Source: an uncultured Spirochaeta sp. (GTDB lineage: Bacteria > Spirochaetota > Spirochaetia > DSM-27196 > Alkalispirochaetaceae). Taken from it: a DNA stretch of 64,000 bases. The stretch lies in contig CAJWEZ010000017.1 of NCBI GenBank assembly GCA_913030605.1, forward strand, positions 1-64,000. The letters run 5' to 3'. The notes under the pieces were generated by a model, which saw only the letters and a program-made list of their open reading frames with translations, searched no databases and was not told the DNA's origin. Positions 1 to 9,300 of the stretch are shown piece after piece. Each line of letters begins with the position of its first letter. Within the stretch, counting starts at the first letter, position 1. Made by a program: the position numbers and the translations under genes.

Positions 1-327
1 CGCCGGCATGCCTCCCGTCCCCGCGGTGCCGGACGCACCGCCAACGCCGCCCGCCAGCATACCTCCAGCCGGCGGCGTCACCACCACCGTGAGGCCCGTG
101 GTGCTGCGCGCCTCCACGCGCACATCGACGCCAAGCGTGCGCAGGGCGTCCATGCAGCTCTCGGCGTCGGCGCTTGCCAGGACGTTCTCGATGCGGCTCA
201 CGCCGTCGGCGCAGGCCGCGATCAGCAGCGCCCGGATCGAGTGGGATTTGGACGACGGGACCGTGACGGTTCCCCCGACCCGGGCGGGGGAGACCCGGGT
301 GCTGTGTGGCGGTGTCTGCTGGCTCAT
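1..327 (-). CDS. aroA: 3-phosphoshikimate 1-carboxyvinyltransferase (EPSP synthase), N-terminal part, truncated by window edge
   Basis: Reverse-strand reading from ATG at 327: MSQQTPPHSTRVSPARVGGTVTVPSSKSHSIRALLIAACADGVSRIENVLASADAESCMDALRTLGVDV, the typical AroA 'PxSKSxSxRxLLxAAxAxG' N-terminus; absent from the ORF track because it has no stop in the window. Confidence 0.85.
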   Translation of the reverse strand, partial: MSQQTPPHSTRVSPARVGGTVTVPSSKSHSIRALLIAACADGVSRIENVLASADAESCMDALRTLGVDVRVEARSTTGLTVVVTPPAGGMLAGGVGGASGTAGTGGMPA

Positions 328-372
328 CTGCGGGACCCTCCCGACCGACGATAGTATCAGGAGGCCCCGACT

Positions 373-1755
373 TTGAGAACAAACCCGCCGGTCAACACCG
401 TCGCCCGCACCGGACGCTCCGGCCGCACCACGCAGGCCCGCGTCGTCGCAGGCCCCGTGGGTACCACACGCTGCCCGCACGCCGCGCGCCCCCGCCGCGC
501 GCTCGTCCTCGGAATCGCTCTGTTCGTCGCGGTCGCCATCGTCGCACCGCTGTCGGCACAGACCGTCTTTCGCAACCCCCAGTTCGACTACATCGTCGAT
601 ATCCCCGCCGGGTGGCAGCTCATGGACGGCAGCACCGCCGACATTGTCAGCTTCGCAGACCCCGAGCGCACCGCCGTCTTCCAGATCATGGCGTTCCCCG
701 GCGACCAGTTTGTCACCGTCGAGGAGATGGACCGCTACATCCGCGAGCGCTTCGGCGCCGACGGCGACGTGGCCCCCTTTCGCTATCTGGGCCAGCCCTC
801 CCGCTTCGCCGACTACCGCTTCTCCGTGGGACAGTTTTCGGTGCGGGGCTACATGGTCTTCGTCAACCGCGACGAGTTCGACGTGGCGGTGATGACCTAC
901 GTCCCCGAGGACGCCTACCCGCAGTACCACGACCTGATCCTCTCCGCCGTCGACAGCTTCTCGCCGGACGCCGCCACGCGCAACCAGCCGGGGCCGGTGA
1001 GCCAGTTTTTCTCCGACGATCTGGTGGCAGCGGTCAGGGATCAGGACGGAACGACGGCTCTGGACGGTCCCGGTGCCGCATCGGGGGCGGCGGAAACCAC
1101 CACGCTCACGCTTCCGGAGGGCACGGAGTTCGCGCTCCCCGCCACCATCACCGACCCGCAGATCCGCGACGCCCACCAGGTGCTGATCGAACGCGAGGCG
1201 CGGGTCTTGAGCGCCTACGCCCCCACCGACGGCGCCTTTCCGCGACCGGACCCCAACGCACCGCCGGAGTGGGTCACCGCCTGGCGGCGCTACTTCCGCA
1301 TGATCTACCGCGACAGCTTCGATCAGCTGGAGCCGGTTGCGGAGGCGCTCTTTCAGGATCTGGCGCGGGCCGGCGTACCGCGGGACGAGATGCCCGCGCG
1401 CATTCTCTCGTGGCTGCAGGGCGCCACCTACCAGCGGACGCAGTCGCTCAGCGACCTCCTCAGCCCCGCCTCCTGCCTCGTGCAGTTCGCCGGTGACTGT
1501 GACAGCCTGGGAATCACTTACGCGATCCTCCTGCACCACCTGGGGTTCGACGCGATCCTCATGGCCAGCGTGGAGTACTCCCACGCCATGGTCGGCGTGG
1601 ACATCCCCGGTGACGGGGCGCGCTTTCCCTTCCAGGACCGGCAGTGGCTCGTGGCGGAGCTCACCGACGAGGTGCCGATCGGCCGCATCGCCCAGGACAT
1701 GAGCGACATCGGCGGCTGGATCGGGGTCAAGCTGGACCCCACGGTTCAGTACTGA
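373..1755 (+). CDS. Exported protein with C-terminal transglutaminase-like (Cys-His-Asp) domain
   Basis: 460-aa ORF (TTG start); hydrophobic N-terminal segment; 'GDCDSLGITYAILLHHLGFDAILMASVEYSHAMVGVDI' resembles the transglutaminase-like core. Confidence 0.65.
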   Translation: MRTNPPVNTVARTGRSGRTTQARVVAGPVGTTRCPHAARPRRALVLGIALFVAVAIVAPLSAQTVFRNPQFDYIVDIPAGWQLMDGSTADIVSFADPERTAVFQIMAFPGDQFVTVEEMDRYIRERFGADGDVAPFRYLGQPSRFADYRFSVGQFSVRGYMVFVNRDEFDVAVMTYVPEDAYPQYHDLILSAVDSFSPDAATRNQPGPVSQFFSDDLVAAVRDQDGTTALDGPGAASGAAETTTLTLPEGTEFALPATITDPQIRDAHQVLIEREARVLSAYAPTDGAFPRPDPNAPPEWVTAWRRYFRMIYRDSFDQLEPVAEALFQDLARAGVPRDEMPARILSWLQGATYQRTQSLSDLLSPASCLVQFAGDCDSLGITYAILLHHLGFDAILMASVEYSHAMVGVDIPGDGARFPFQDRQWLVAELTDEVPIGRIAQDMSDIGGWIGVKLDPTVQY

Positions 1756-1770
1756 TACCGAATACGGTAT
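1755..1770. promoter_or_regulatory. Palindrome ATACCG-AATA-CGGTAT, candidate HipB operator 1
   Basis: Perfect 6-bp inverted repeat immediately upstream of the hipB-like gene. Confidence 0.5.
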
Positions 1771-1791
1771 ACATCCATCGTTATTCCTTAT

Positions 1792-1817
1792 AAGGTATAG
1801 ATTGGAAGCTATACCTT
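1792..1817. promoter_or_regulatory. Inverted repeat AAGGTATAG-N8-CTATACCTT, candidate HipB operator 2
   Basis: Perfect 9-bp inverted repeat with 8-nt spacer, 15 nt before the hipB-like start; E. coli HipB operators also have an N8 spacer (TATCC-N8-GGATA). Confidence 0.6.
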
Positions 1818-1832
1818 GAGGGGGATAAATCC

Positions 1833-2105
1833 ATGGACTATCCGGCGCGGACACCCGAACAACTTGGTCAGATTCTAAGGGCATTGCGCCTCGGCAGGAG
1901 CATGCCTCAGACGGAGCTCGCGACCGACTCCGGACTCCTGCAGAAGACGATCTCGCTCCTGGAACGGGCGCCGGAGCGCGCAACAGTCGAAACCCTGATG
2001 CGGGCGATCGCCGCACTCGACGCCGATCTTGTGATTCGACCCCGCACGGACGGAGGCAGCCCGACCGAGCCTCAACACGGTGCTGAACGTGGAGACGATT
2101 GGTGA
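1833..2105 (+). CDS. hipB: HipB-like XRE-family antitoxin
   Basis: 90 aa, HTH 'LRLGRSMPQTELATDSGLLQKTISLLERAP', directly upstream of and overlapping the hipA-like gene. Confidence 0.75.
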   Translation: MDYPARTPEQLGQILRALRLGRSMPQTELATDSGLLQKTISLLERAPERATVETLMRAIAALDADLVIRPRTDGGSPTEPQHGAERGDDW

Positions 2106-3433
2106 TCCGGACGATGGTCCTGTCCATGAACGGCGACTTCGTCGGGACCTGGTCTGTAGACGCCAGAGGGACACACCGCCTCACCTATGCCCCCGAATGG
2201 GTTGCATCCACTCGTGGGAGACCCCTCTCGGTTTCCCTGCCGTTTTTGCCCCGAAACGCTTCACACACTGGTGAGCGGGTGGAGCACTATTTTGAGAACC
2301 TGCTTCCTGACAGCATCGATATCCTTCGACGAATGCAGCGTCGATTCGGCACCAGGAGTACCTCTGCCATGGATCTGCTCGCGGCGATCGGTCGCGATTG
2401 CGTTGGGGCCCTTCAGATCGTTCCGGAAGGAGAGGAGTTCCCTCATGTGCGTTCGATCACCGGTCGCCGGGTGAGCGAGTCCGAAGTCGCGACGATCCTC
2501 AGCGAAACACAACGAGACGACATCCGTGGCGCTCGCGACGTTGAGGAGTTCAGGATTTCAATCGCCGGCGCCCAGGAAAAGACGGCCCTGCTCTACCACG
2601 AGGGTGAATGGTTCGTCCCCCACGGGCCGACGCCGTCGACCCATATTCTCAAGCTCCCACTCGGACTCACCGGCCTCGGAGGAGTCGATCTTTCCCTGTC
2701 CCTGGAAAACGAATGGTTGTGTGGAAAACTCCTCGCGGAGTGGGGGCTTCCCGTTGCCGAAAGCCGCCTCGAGCTGTTTGGGGAGCAAAAAGCGCTCGTT
2801 GTCGAACGGTTTGACCGACGTGTCAGCACCCACGCTGACTGGATCATCCGGCGGCCGCTGGAGGATTTTTGCCAGGCTACCGCCACGCCCCCGGAGCGGA
2901 AGTACGAAAGTGACGGCGGTCCAGGGATTCTCGATATCGCACGGATTCTTCGCGCAAGCTCAGACGCCGAAGACAGAATGCGGTTTCTCATCGCCCAGGT
3001 CGCCATGTGGTTTCTTGGCGCTCCGGACGCGCACGCAAAGAACTTCAGCGTGTTCGTTCAACCCGGCGGTCGGTATCATCTTGCTCCGTTGTACGACGTC
3101 ATATCCGCATGGCCCGTTGTCGGTTCCCGCGTTGGACGCATCCCGATACAGAAGCTCCGGATGGCGATGGCGGTTTCCGGTACCAATCGACACTACCGTT
3201 GGAGCGAGATTCGCGTTTCTCACTGGTTCCTCACGGCGGCGCGCGCCGGGGTTTCTGCAGACGGGTTTCGTTCCAGGATCGAGGAGTTCACAGGTGCAAT
3301 CATCGAGGCAACTCGAAACGTCGCGGAAGCACTCCCCGAAGAGTTTCCCGATGAGGTGGCCGGCCCCGTTGTGACCGGAGTCGAGCGATCGGTGCGTCGC
3401 TTCCGGGACGAGCTGGTCGAGTACCCGCAGTAG
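2102..3433 (+). CDS. hipA: HipA-family serine/threonine kinase toxin
   Basis: 'FRISIAGAQEKTALL', 'HILKLPLG', 'DAHAKNFSVF', 'LAPLYDVISAWP' are HipA signatures; GTG start overlaps hipB TGA as GTGA. Confidence 0.88.
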   Translation: MIRTMVLSMNGDFVGTWSVDARGTHRLTYAPEWVASTRGRPLSVSLPFLPRNASHTGERVEHYFENLLPDSIDILRRMQRRFGTRSTSAMDLLAAIGRDCVGALQIVPEGEEFPHVRSITGRRVSESEVATILSETQRDDIRGARDVEEFRISIAGAQEKTALLYHEGEWFVPHGPTPSTHILKLPLGLTGLGGVDLSLSLENEWLCGKLLAEWGLPVAESRLELFGEQKALVVERFDRRVSTHADWIIRRPLEDFCQATATPPERKYESDGGPGILDIARILRASSDAEDRMRFLIAQVAMWFLGAPDAHAKNFSVFVQPGGRYHLAPLYDVISAWPVVGSRVGRIPIQKLRMAMAVSGTNRHYRWSEIRVSHWFLTAARAGVSADGFRSRIEEFTGAIIEATRNVAEALPEEFPDEVAGPVVTGVERSVRRFRDELVEYPQ

Positions 3434-3450
3434 GTGACATACTCAAGCCC

Positions 3451-4692
3451 ATGCACAGTGATCCACAGCAGTACCTCGGACTCGGACTGATCGGCTACGG
3501 CGGTATCGGCCGCCTCCACGCCGTCAACTACGTCGAACTCCCGTTTCTGTACCCCGGCGCCATTCCGCGACCGGAACTGCGCTGGGTGGCCACCTCCCGG
3601 GAGGAGAGCGCCCGCAGCGCGGCGCGGGAGTCCGGCGCCGCGGCGTGGACCGCGCGCTGGCGGGATGTCCTGGAGGACCCGCAGGTGCGTGCCGTGGACG
3701 TCTCGCTCCCCAACCACCTGCACCGCGAGGTCGTTCTCGCCGCCCTGGACGCCGGCAAGCACGTGTACTGCGAAAAGCCCCTGGCGGGCACCCTCGCCGA
3801 CGCCGAGGCGATCGCCGGCGCCGTGCACCCCGACGGTCCCCTGTTCGCAATGACCTTCCAGTATCGCTTTCTCCCGGCGACGCTTCGGGCGCGGGCGCTG
3901 GTGGAGTCCGGGGCGATCGGGACGGTGTACACCTTTCGCGCCGAATACCTGCACACCGGCTACCAGGACCCGTCACGGCCCCTCTCGTGGCGGCTGCGGC
4001 GCGAGGAGGGCGGCAGCGGCGCCCTGGGCGACCTCGGTTCCCACGTAATCGACCTCGTGCGCTATCTGGTTGATGACATCGACGCCGTGCAGGGACATCT
4101 GGAGACCTTTGTTCCCGAGCGCCCCGTGGCAAAAGGCGCAACGGAGACCGGACCCGTGACCGTGGACGACGTGGCGTGGATTCGCGCCCGCACCGCCGGC
4201 GGCGCCGTGGGGACGATTGAGGCATCCCGCGTGGCCACCGGTACGCTGGATGACCTGCGCCTGTGGATCCATGGGGAACACGGGGCGCTGCACTTCAGCC
4301 TCATGGACCCCGGCTGTCTGTGGTGGTACGACGTGAATCGCGCCGGAGGCGACTACGGTGGCGAGCGCGGGTGGCAGCGCCTGGACACCGTGCAGCACTA
4401 CCCCGGCGCCACCGTACCGCCGGGACGCGCCCCCATCGGGTGGATCCGCGCCCACGCCGAAAACCAGTACCGGTTTTTGCGGGCGGTGACCATGCGGGAC
4501 GGCGGTCGCGACGGCGACGGCGACGGCGCCCCGGCGGGCGGCGAAGCGCGTGCGCGCGCCGCCGGAGACACCGCCGGCGACCTGGCGGACCGGGCGCTTC
4601 CCGGCATCGCCGACGGACTCGCCGTGCAGCGCGTTCTGGACGCCACCGAGCGGTCCCACGCCGCCGGCGGATTGTGGACGCCGGTGGGGTGA
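3451..4692 (+). CDS. Gfo/Idh/MocA-family oxidoreductase
   Basis: 'GLIGYGGIGRLHAVNY', 'DVSLPNHLHREVVLAALDAGKHVYCEKPLAGTLADA'. Confidence 0.9.
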   Translation: MHSDPQQYLGLGLIGYGGIGRLHAVNYVELPFLYPGAIPRPELRWVATSREESARSAARESGAAAWTARWRDVLEDPQVRAVDVSLPNHLHREVVLAALDAGKHVYCEKPLAGTLADAEAIAGAVHPDGPLFAMTFQYRFLPATLRARALVESGAIGTVYTFRAEYLHTGYQDPSRPLSWRLRREEGGSGALGDLGSHVIDLVRYLVDDIDAVQGHLETFVPERPVAKGATETGPVTVDDVAWIRARTAGGAVGTIEASRVATGTLDDLRLWIHGEHGALHFSLMDPGCLWWYDVNRAGGDYGGERGWQRLDTVQHYPGATVPPGRAPIGWIRAHAENQYRFLRAVTMRDGGRDGDGDGAPAGGEARARAAGDTAGDLADRALPGIADGLAVQRVLDATERSHAAGGLWTPVG

Positions 4693-4757
4693 GGTCGCCG
4701 CGCTGAAACGCCCGGCCCCGGTGCGGTATACTCCCCCGGTATGCGCCGGGAGCCCCA

Positions 4758-5417
4758 ATGAGTCGTACCACCCCATCCATTTCCAAGCGCGTCCGCCGCG
4801 ACCGTGCCTACTATCGCATCGAGTGGTCACCGCTGCTGCCCGTGTCGCGGTGGGAGATCAACCGCGCCGTGCCGGGGATGGCCGGCATATGGGAACTCTA
4901 CTACCTGGAGAATGCCCGCATCCCGCGGCTGCTCAAGATGGGACGGGCGTGGTACGGGGGCCTGCGAAACGAGATTCGCACCGAAAGCGACCCCGATCTG
5001 CCGCAGAACGCCACGCACCGCCGGCTCCTTGAGAGCGGTGACTGCTATTACCGCTACACGATCTGCGAGCAGGCCGGCGACATGGCCGACGTGTACTCCG
5101 TGCTCATCACCCATCGCCCGGTGACATCGCCTCCGATTCCGCCCAGCGGGCGCTATATCGAGGTTCGCATCCAGGAGCCCGACGAAATCGAGATTCGCCG
5201 CGCTCGCCGCCCCCACGAGGAGGCCACACCGCCGCCGATGATCGGCGGTCGTGTGCCCAACATGTTCGACGTTGCCCGGGAGCTGGAGCAGATGGCGGAG
5301 GAGGCCGCGGAACGGGCGGTGGCGGATGCGTCGGACGGAGCGGACACGACGGAGGAGCCAACGCCGGACGCGCAACTCGACGACGACGGAGGCGAGGCCG
5401 ACACGAGTCCCGGGTAG
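4758..5417 (+). CDS. Hypothetical protein with acidic C-terminal tail
   Basis: 219-aa ORF with ATG start and upstream GGGAG; no family recognised. Confidence 0.65.
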   Translation: MSRTTPSISKRVRRDRAYYRIEWSPLLPVSRWEINRAVPGMAGIWELYYLENARIPRLLKMGRAWYGGLRNEIRTESDPDLPQNATHRRLLESGDCYYRYTICEQAGDMADVYSVLITHRPVTSPPIPPSGRYIEVRIQEPDEIEIRRARRPHEEATPPPMIGGRVPNMFDVARELEQMAEEAAERAVADASDGADTTEEPTPDAQLDDDGGEADTSPG

Positions 5418-5424
5418 CCGGATT

Positions 5425-6198
5425 CTACTCGTTTCGCTCCGGCGGGAGGCTCAACAGCGCGTCCCACCCGAAGAGGATGTGGGCGAAGTAGTACGTCGGC
5501 AGAATGAAATGGCTCAGTACGTCCGATCCCAGAAACTCCGACGACGCGATGAGCAGATCGGAACAGACGATCAGGACGATAGCCGCCGTCACCGGTGCGC
5601 GGCCCCGGTCGGAGATGCCCGCCGCCGCCGCCAGCGAAAACACCGACGCCGCCGCGTAGACCGTCACCGCAGCGGCGAGTCGCGGGTCGTCCACCGCCGG
5701 CGTCACCACCGCCACGGCGAAGGCGAAGATCGGGCCACCCACGAACGCCAGCACCGGAACCGACACCCGTCCCCGCGAGATCGTCATGCCGGCGTACGCG
5801 ACGTGCGCCACCAGGTACCACGCGATTCCCGCAACAAACCGTGATACCTCCCCACCGCGGGTCGACAGAAACCAGTCCCCCACCGCCGAGCACAGAAGGG
5901 CGGCGACCAGCCACCACCGCCAGCGCTGTAGACCCAGCGTCCTCGGTGGTACCGCCACGATAACCGCGACCGCGACCGGCACCGCCATCTTGACCGCCGT
6001 CCAGTCCGTGGAAATCGCGATCGCCGCCAGCGCCAGCGGAACCAGGAGGGTGAGGGCGCGCCGCGACCCGTCGGCGTGGGGCGGGTGCGCGGGAGGGCGT
6101 GTCGGTGGGTTGGAACAATCAGCGTTCACAGGTAACAAATGTACCACAACTCCACCGGCACTCCCGCCGCGTCGCGATTCACGGTGAGGTATCGTCAT
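5425..6198 (-). CDS. YhhN/TMEM86 family (lysoplasmalogenase-like) membrane protein
   Basis: Multi-TM protein with 'LLCSAVGDWFLS...VAHVAYAGM' and 'SDLLIASSEF...ILPTYYFAHILFGWD'; true start may be downstream of 6198. Confidence 0.75.
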   Translation of the reverse strand: MTIPHRESRRGGSAGGVVVHLLPVNADCSNPPTRPPAHPPHADGSRRALTLLVPLALAAIAISTDWTAVKMAVPVAVAVIVAVPPRTLGLQRWRWWLVAALLCSAVGDWFLSTRGGEVSRFVAGIAWYLVAHVAYAGMTISRGRVSVPVLAFVGGPIFAFAVAVVTPAVDDPRLAAAVTVYAAASVFSLAAAAGISDRGRAPVTAAIVLIVCSDLLIASSEFLGSDVLSHFILPTYYFAHILFGWDALLSLPPERNE

Positions 6199-6385
6199 CC
6201 GTCGTCAGGGCCGTCCGCCGGGTACCGGACTCGCCGACGGCTGGCGCCAAAGATGGCGCGGCGGACTCGACTGCGCCGCCCACAGTGCCGAAAATCCAAA
6301 GAGAGGCTCCACAGACGCCCCGCGGATAGAAGAACCGCCGGCACCGCAATATACTGTAGCAGCATAAGGAGATCCCCGGCCCGAT

Positions 6386-9300
6386 ATGCAAAACGTCCAC
6401 GGCGCCCGAGGCCGCGCCCACACCGCTAACCTCCTCCGCCCGGTTGTACAGCTCCTGCTTCTCGTACTGGTGGGCCTCGTCGGCGTTGGTTCGGTGTGGG
6501 GGCAGAGTCGGATTCCTTCTTCCGCAGGCAACTATCTGCAGACCACCGGAACTCCCCAGAACGGTGACTCTGACCCGTTCATGGTGGTGTTTTTTCAGGT
6601 GGACGCGAACGTCACGGACACCATTTACTTTGCAATCGACAATCCATACCTCGACGGCACGCTTCCCGATCAGGGGACTGACGCCGCCGGGGGCGCCGTG
6701 TGGTCGTACTATCTTATGGGCGGCGACGGCGTCCTCACGGGGAGCACCGCGAAAGATACAACATTCGGGAACCTTGCCGCTGCCCAGTCAGGGGCAACGC
6801 AACTGGAGCTTCTCACCTTTGACGGCCCCGGCACCGGATCGAACGGATGGAACTATTTTTCCGGCGTATCCGCGTCGCAGGGCGAACGGATCGGCGACTA
6901 CTACTATTTCAAGATCATCGCCCAGGCGCCAAACGGCGACAAGAACGCGTTTCGGCTGGATGCATCGACGGTTAACAGTGGCACTGCAACCGGGATTCCG
7001 GGGGTTCGGGCGTTTGCGTATGCCTGGACGCTCGCGCTTCTCAACCGGAACGGAACGCCCTGGAACATGTACCCGTTCGTTCCGGACAACGCTGTCGGCA
7101 ACGTGGAAATGCATTTCGTCGATTTCGACGACCAGGACTACGGTGACGTCTACAATACCTCCGACCGGACCACAGCACTCGCCACAGGTCTCCCCGGTGC
7201 ACAGATCACAGATGGTGAAGACCGATCGTTTCCCTATTCCGTATCAGGCGAGACGAACGGCACGTGGCTCGTCCAGCTGACGGAGTCAACGAACACGACA
7301 AACCCCAACACCTCCGTATTCTACTCGGCCGGGACCAACCCTGCCGAACCATACAGGACGTATTCCTCGGACTACTTCCCTGCTCCGCCCGATCGCGTCA
7401 CGGCGAGCCCCGTGGACGGAACCGCAGTTGCGGACGGCACCGGCGTCGTTCGCGAGCGGGTGTACCTGCAACTGGTCGATTCGGCTGGCAATCCGGTGCC
7501 GTACGTCCGGGACGTTCACCTCGCCGTCGACGGCAGCGCCGAAATCGAGGCGACCAGTGACGAAGCTGGCCCGCTCAACGCGACCGCGCGCGTCGTCTCG
7601 ACTGATTCAGATGGTGTTGCGTGGGTTGAAGTCAGCGACGGAACTGCCGAGGACGTCACGCTCACGATCACGACCGACGGGATCACGTCGGCCCTTCCTG
7701 GGCCAACCACGAGCTCTCGGCTTCCCGATACGGGTACCCTAGGGGTGAACGACGCCCCGACGATTCGATTCGTTCCGGACGCCTTGCCGACCATTTCCTC
7801 GGCATCGGGAACGTCGTTCAACGAGGGGACTTCGGCGCAGGCTATCGCCACGGTCGACATTGCCGAGCAGGGGAGTGCACCTGAGATTACGGCCACGGGC
7901 GATATTCGGATCACGATCCCGACGACGCGTAACGTCACCTTCGCCGCCGGCGCGACAGTCTCTCTCACGGTGACCGGGTCTGGACAGGTGGATTCGGACG
8001 GCACGCCCCAGACGTACTCGGGAACTCTCACGTATGAGAACGCGAACAAAACGGCGGTCATCGATGTCCTCTCAGACTTCGCCGCAAGCGACACCATCGC
8101 GATCAGCGGACTCCAGCTGGATGCTGCCGCCGACAGCGATTCCAACTTCTTCCTCGAACTGGATATCGACAACGATGGTGTCACGGACAGCATCGACGAC
8201 AAGCTCATAATCGTGCGCGACACGGCGAGCACCTACACCTGGACCGGTAGTACCGACACCGTATGGGCAGATCAGACCAACTGGGATGTTGGGGACGGAA
8301 CTCCCGGAAACGACGGCTACCCCGGACAGACGCTGAACACGGACAACGTCGTTGTCCCCGGTGGACTGACCAACAATCCAGTCCTTGCGTCGCCGGAGAC
8401 GATCAACGATCTGAGCATCGGTGCCGGCGCCCAGCTTTCAATCGGCGGAAACGTGCTGACGGTGGATGGAACCACCTCCAACGAGGGCCGGCTGATCCTA
8501 TCCGGCGCCGCCGGTCAGGGAGCAGGGCTGACCGCGGGCGGGCCGTTCGATGTTGACAGCGGCGTCATCGAATACGCCGGCGGCGGCTCACTCCAACTCA
8601 ACGTGTACAACGATCTGGAAATATCGTCGGGAACCTACACGTTGTCCTCCGCACTGGATGTGAACGGTGACCTCACCCTGAGCGGTGGAACGCTCAACGA
8701 CGGCGGGCAGACGATCTCGGTCGCCGGTGACTGGACCCGCGTAGGGACGTTCGCCGCCAACAGCGACACAGGCGGAACCGGAACGGTTGTGTTTGACGGG
8801 GCGGGCCCGACGGTCGTCAGTGGCGCAACGACGTTCTACAACCTGACGATTGCAACGCCGGGGAAGGCTGTTCGTTTCACCTCCGGTGAAACGACCACCG
8901 TGAACGGAACGTTTCGTGCCGTTGGTGAGAACGGGAGCCTGGTCAGTCTTTCCGGAACGACCACCGCGGCGTGGACGCTGGACAACGCCGGCGGAACCGA
9001 CGTCGTCCAGTATGTCGATGTGGCGTATTCCGACCTAATCGGCGCGAACTCGGTCACGGCGTACTCTTCGAACAACGGAGGCAACAACGACCAGGAAACG
9101 GTCACCGACGCGGCGCAGTGGGTGTTCTCGGGTACAACCTACACGTGGACCGGTGCAAGCACCACCGACTGGTTCACCCAGGGAAACTGGGATATCGGGG
9201 ATGGTACGCCCGGCAATGACGGTACGCCCACGTCCAGTGACCCCGTCATCATTCCCAACACCGCGACCGCCCCGGTCCTCACTGCAAACGCCACCGGCGG

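Noticed and set aside
306-1496. 396-aa plus-strand ORF
   Set aside because: Arg/Pro-rich shadow frame of the 373-1755 gene
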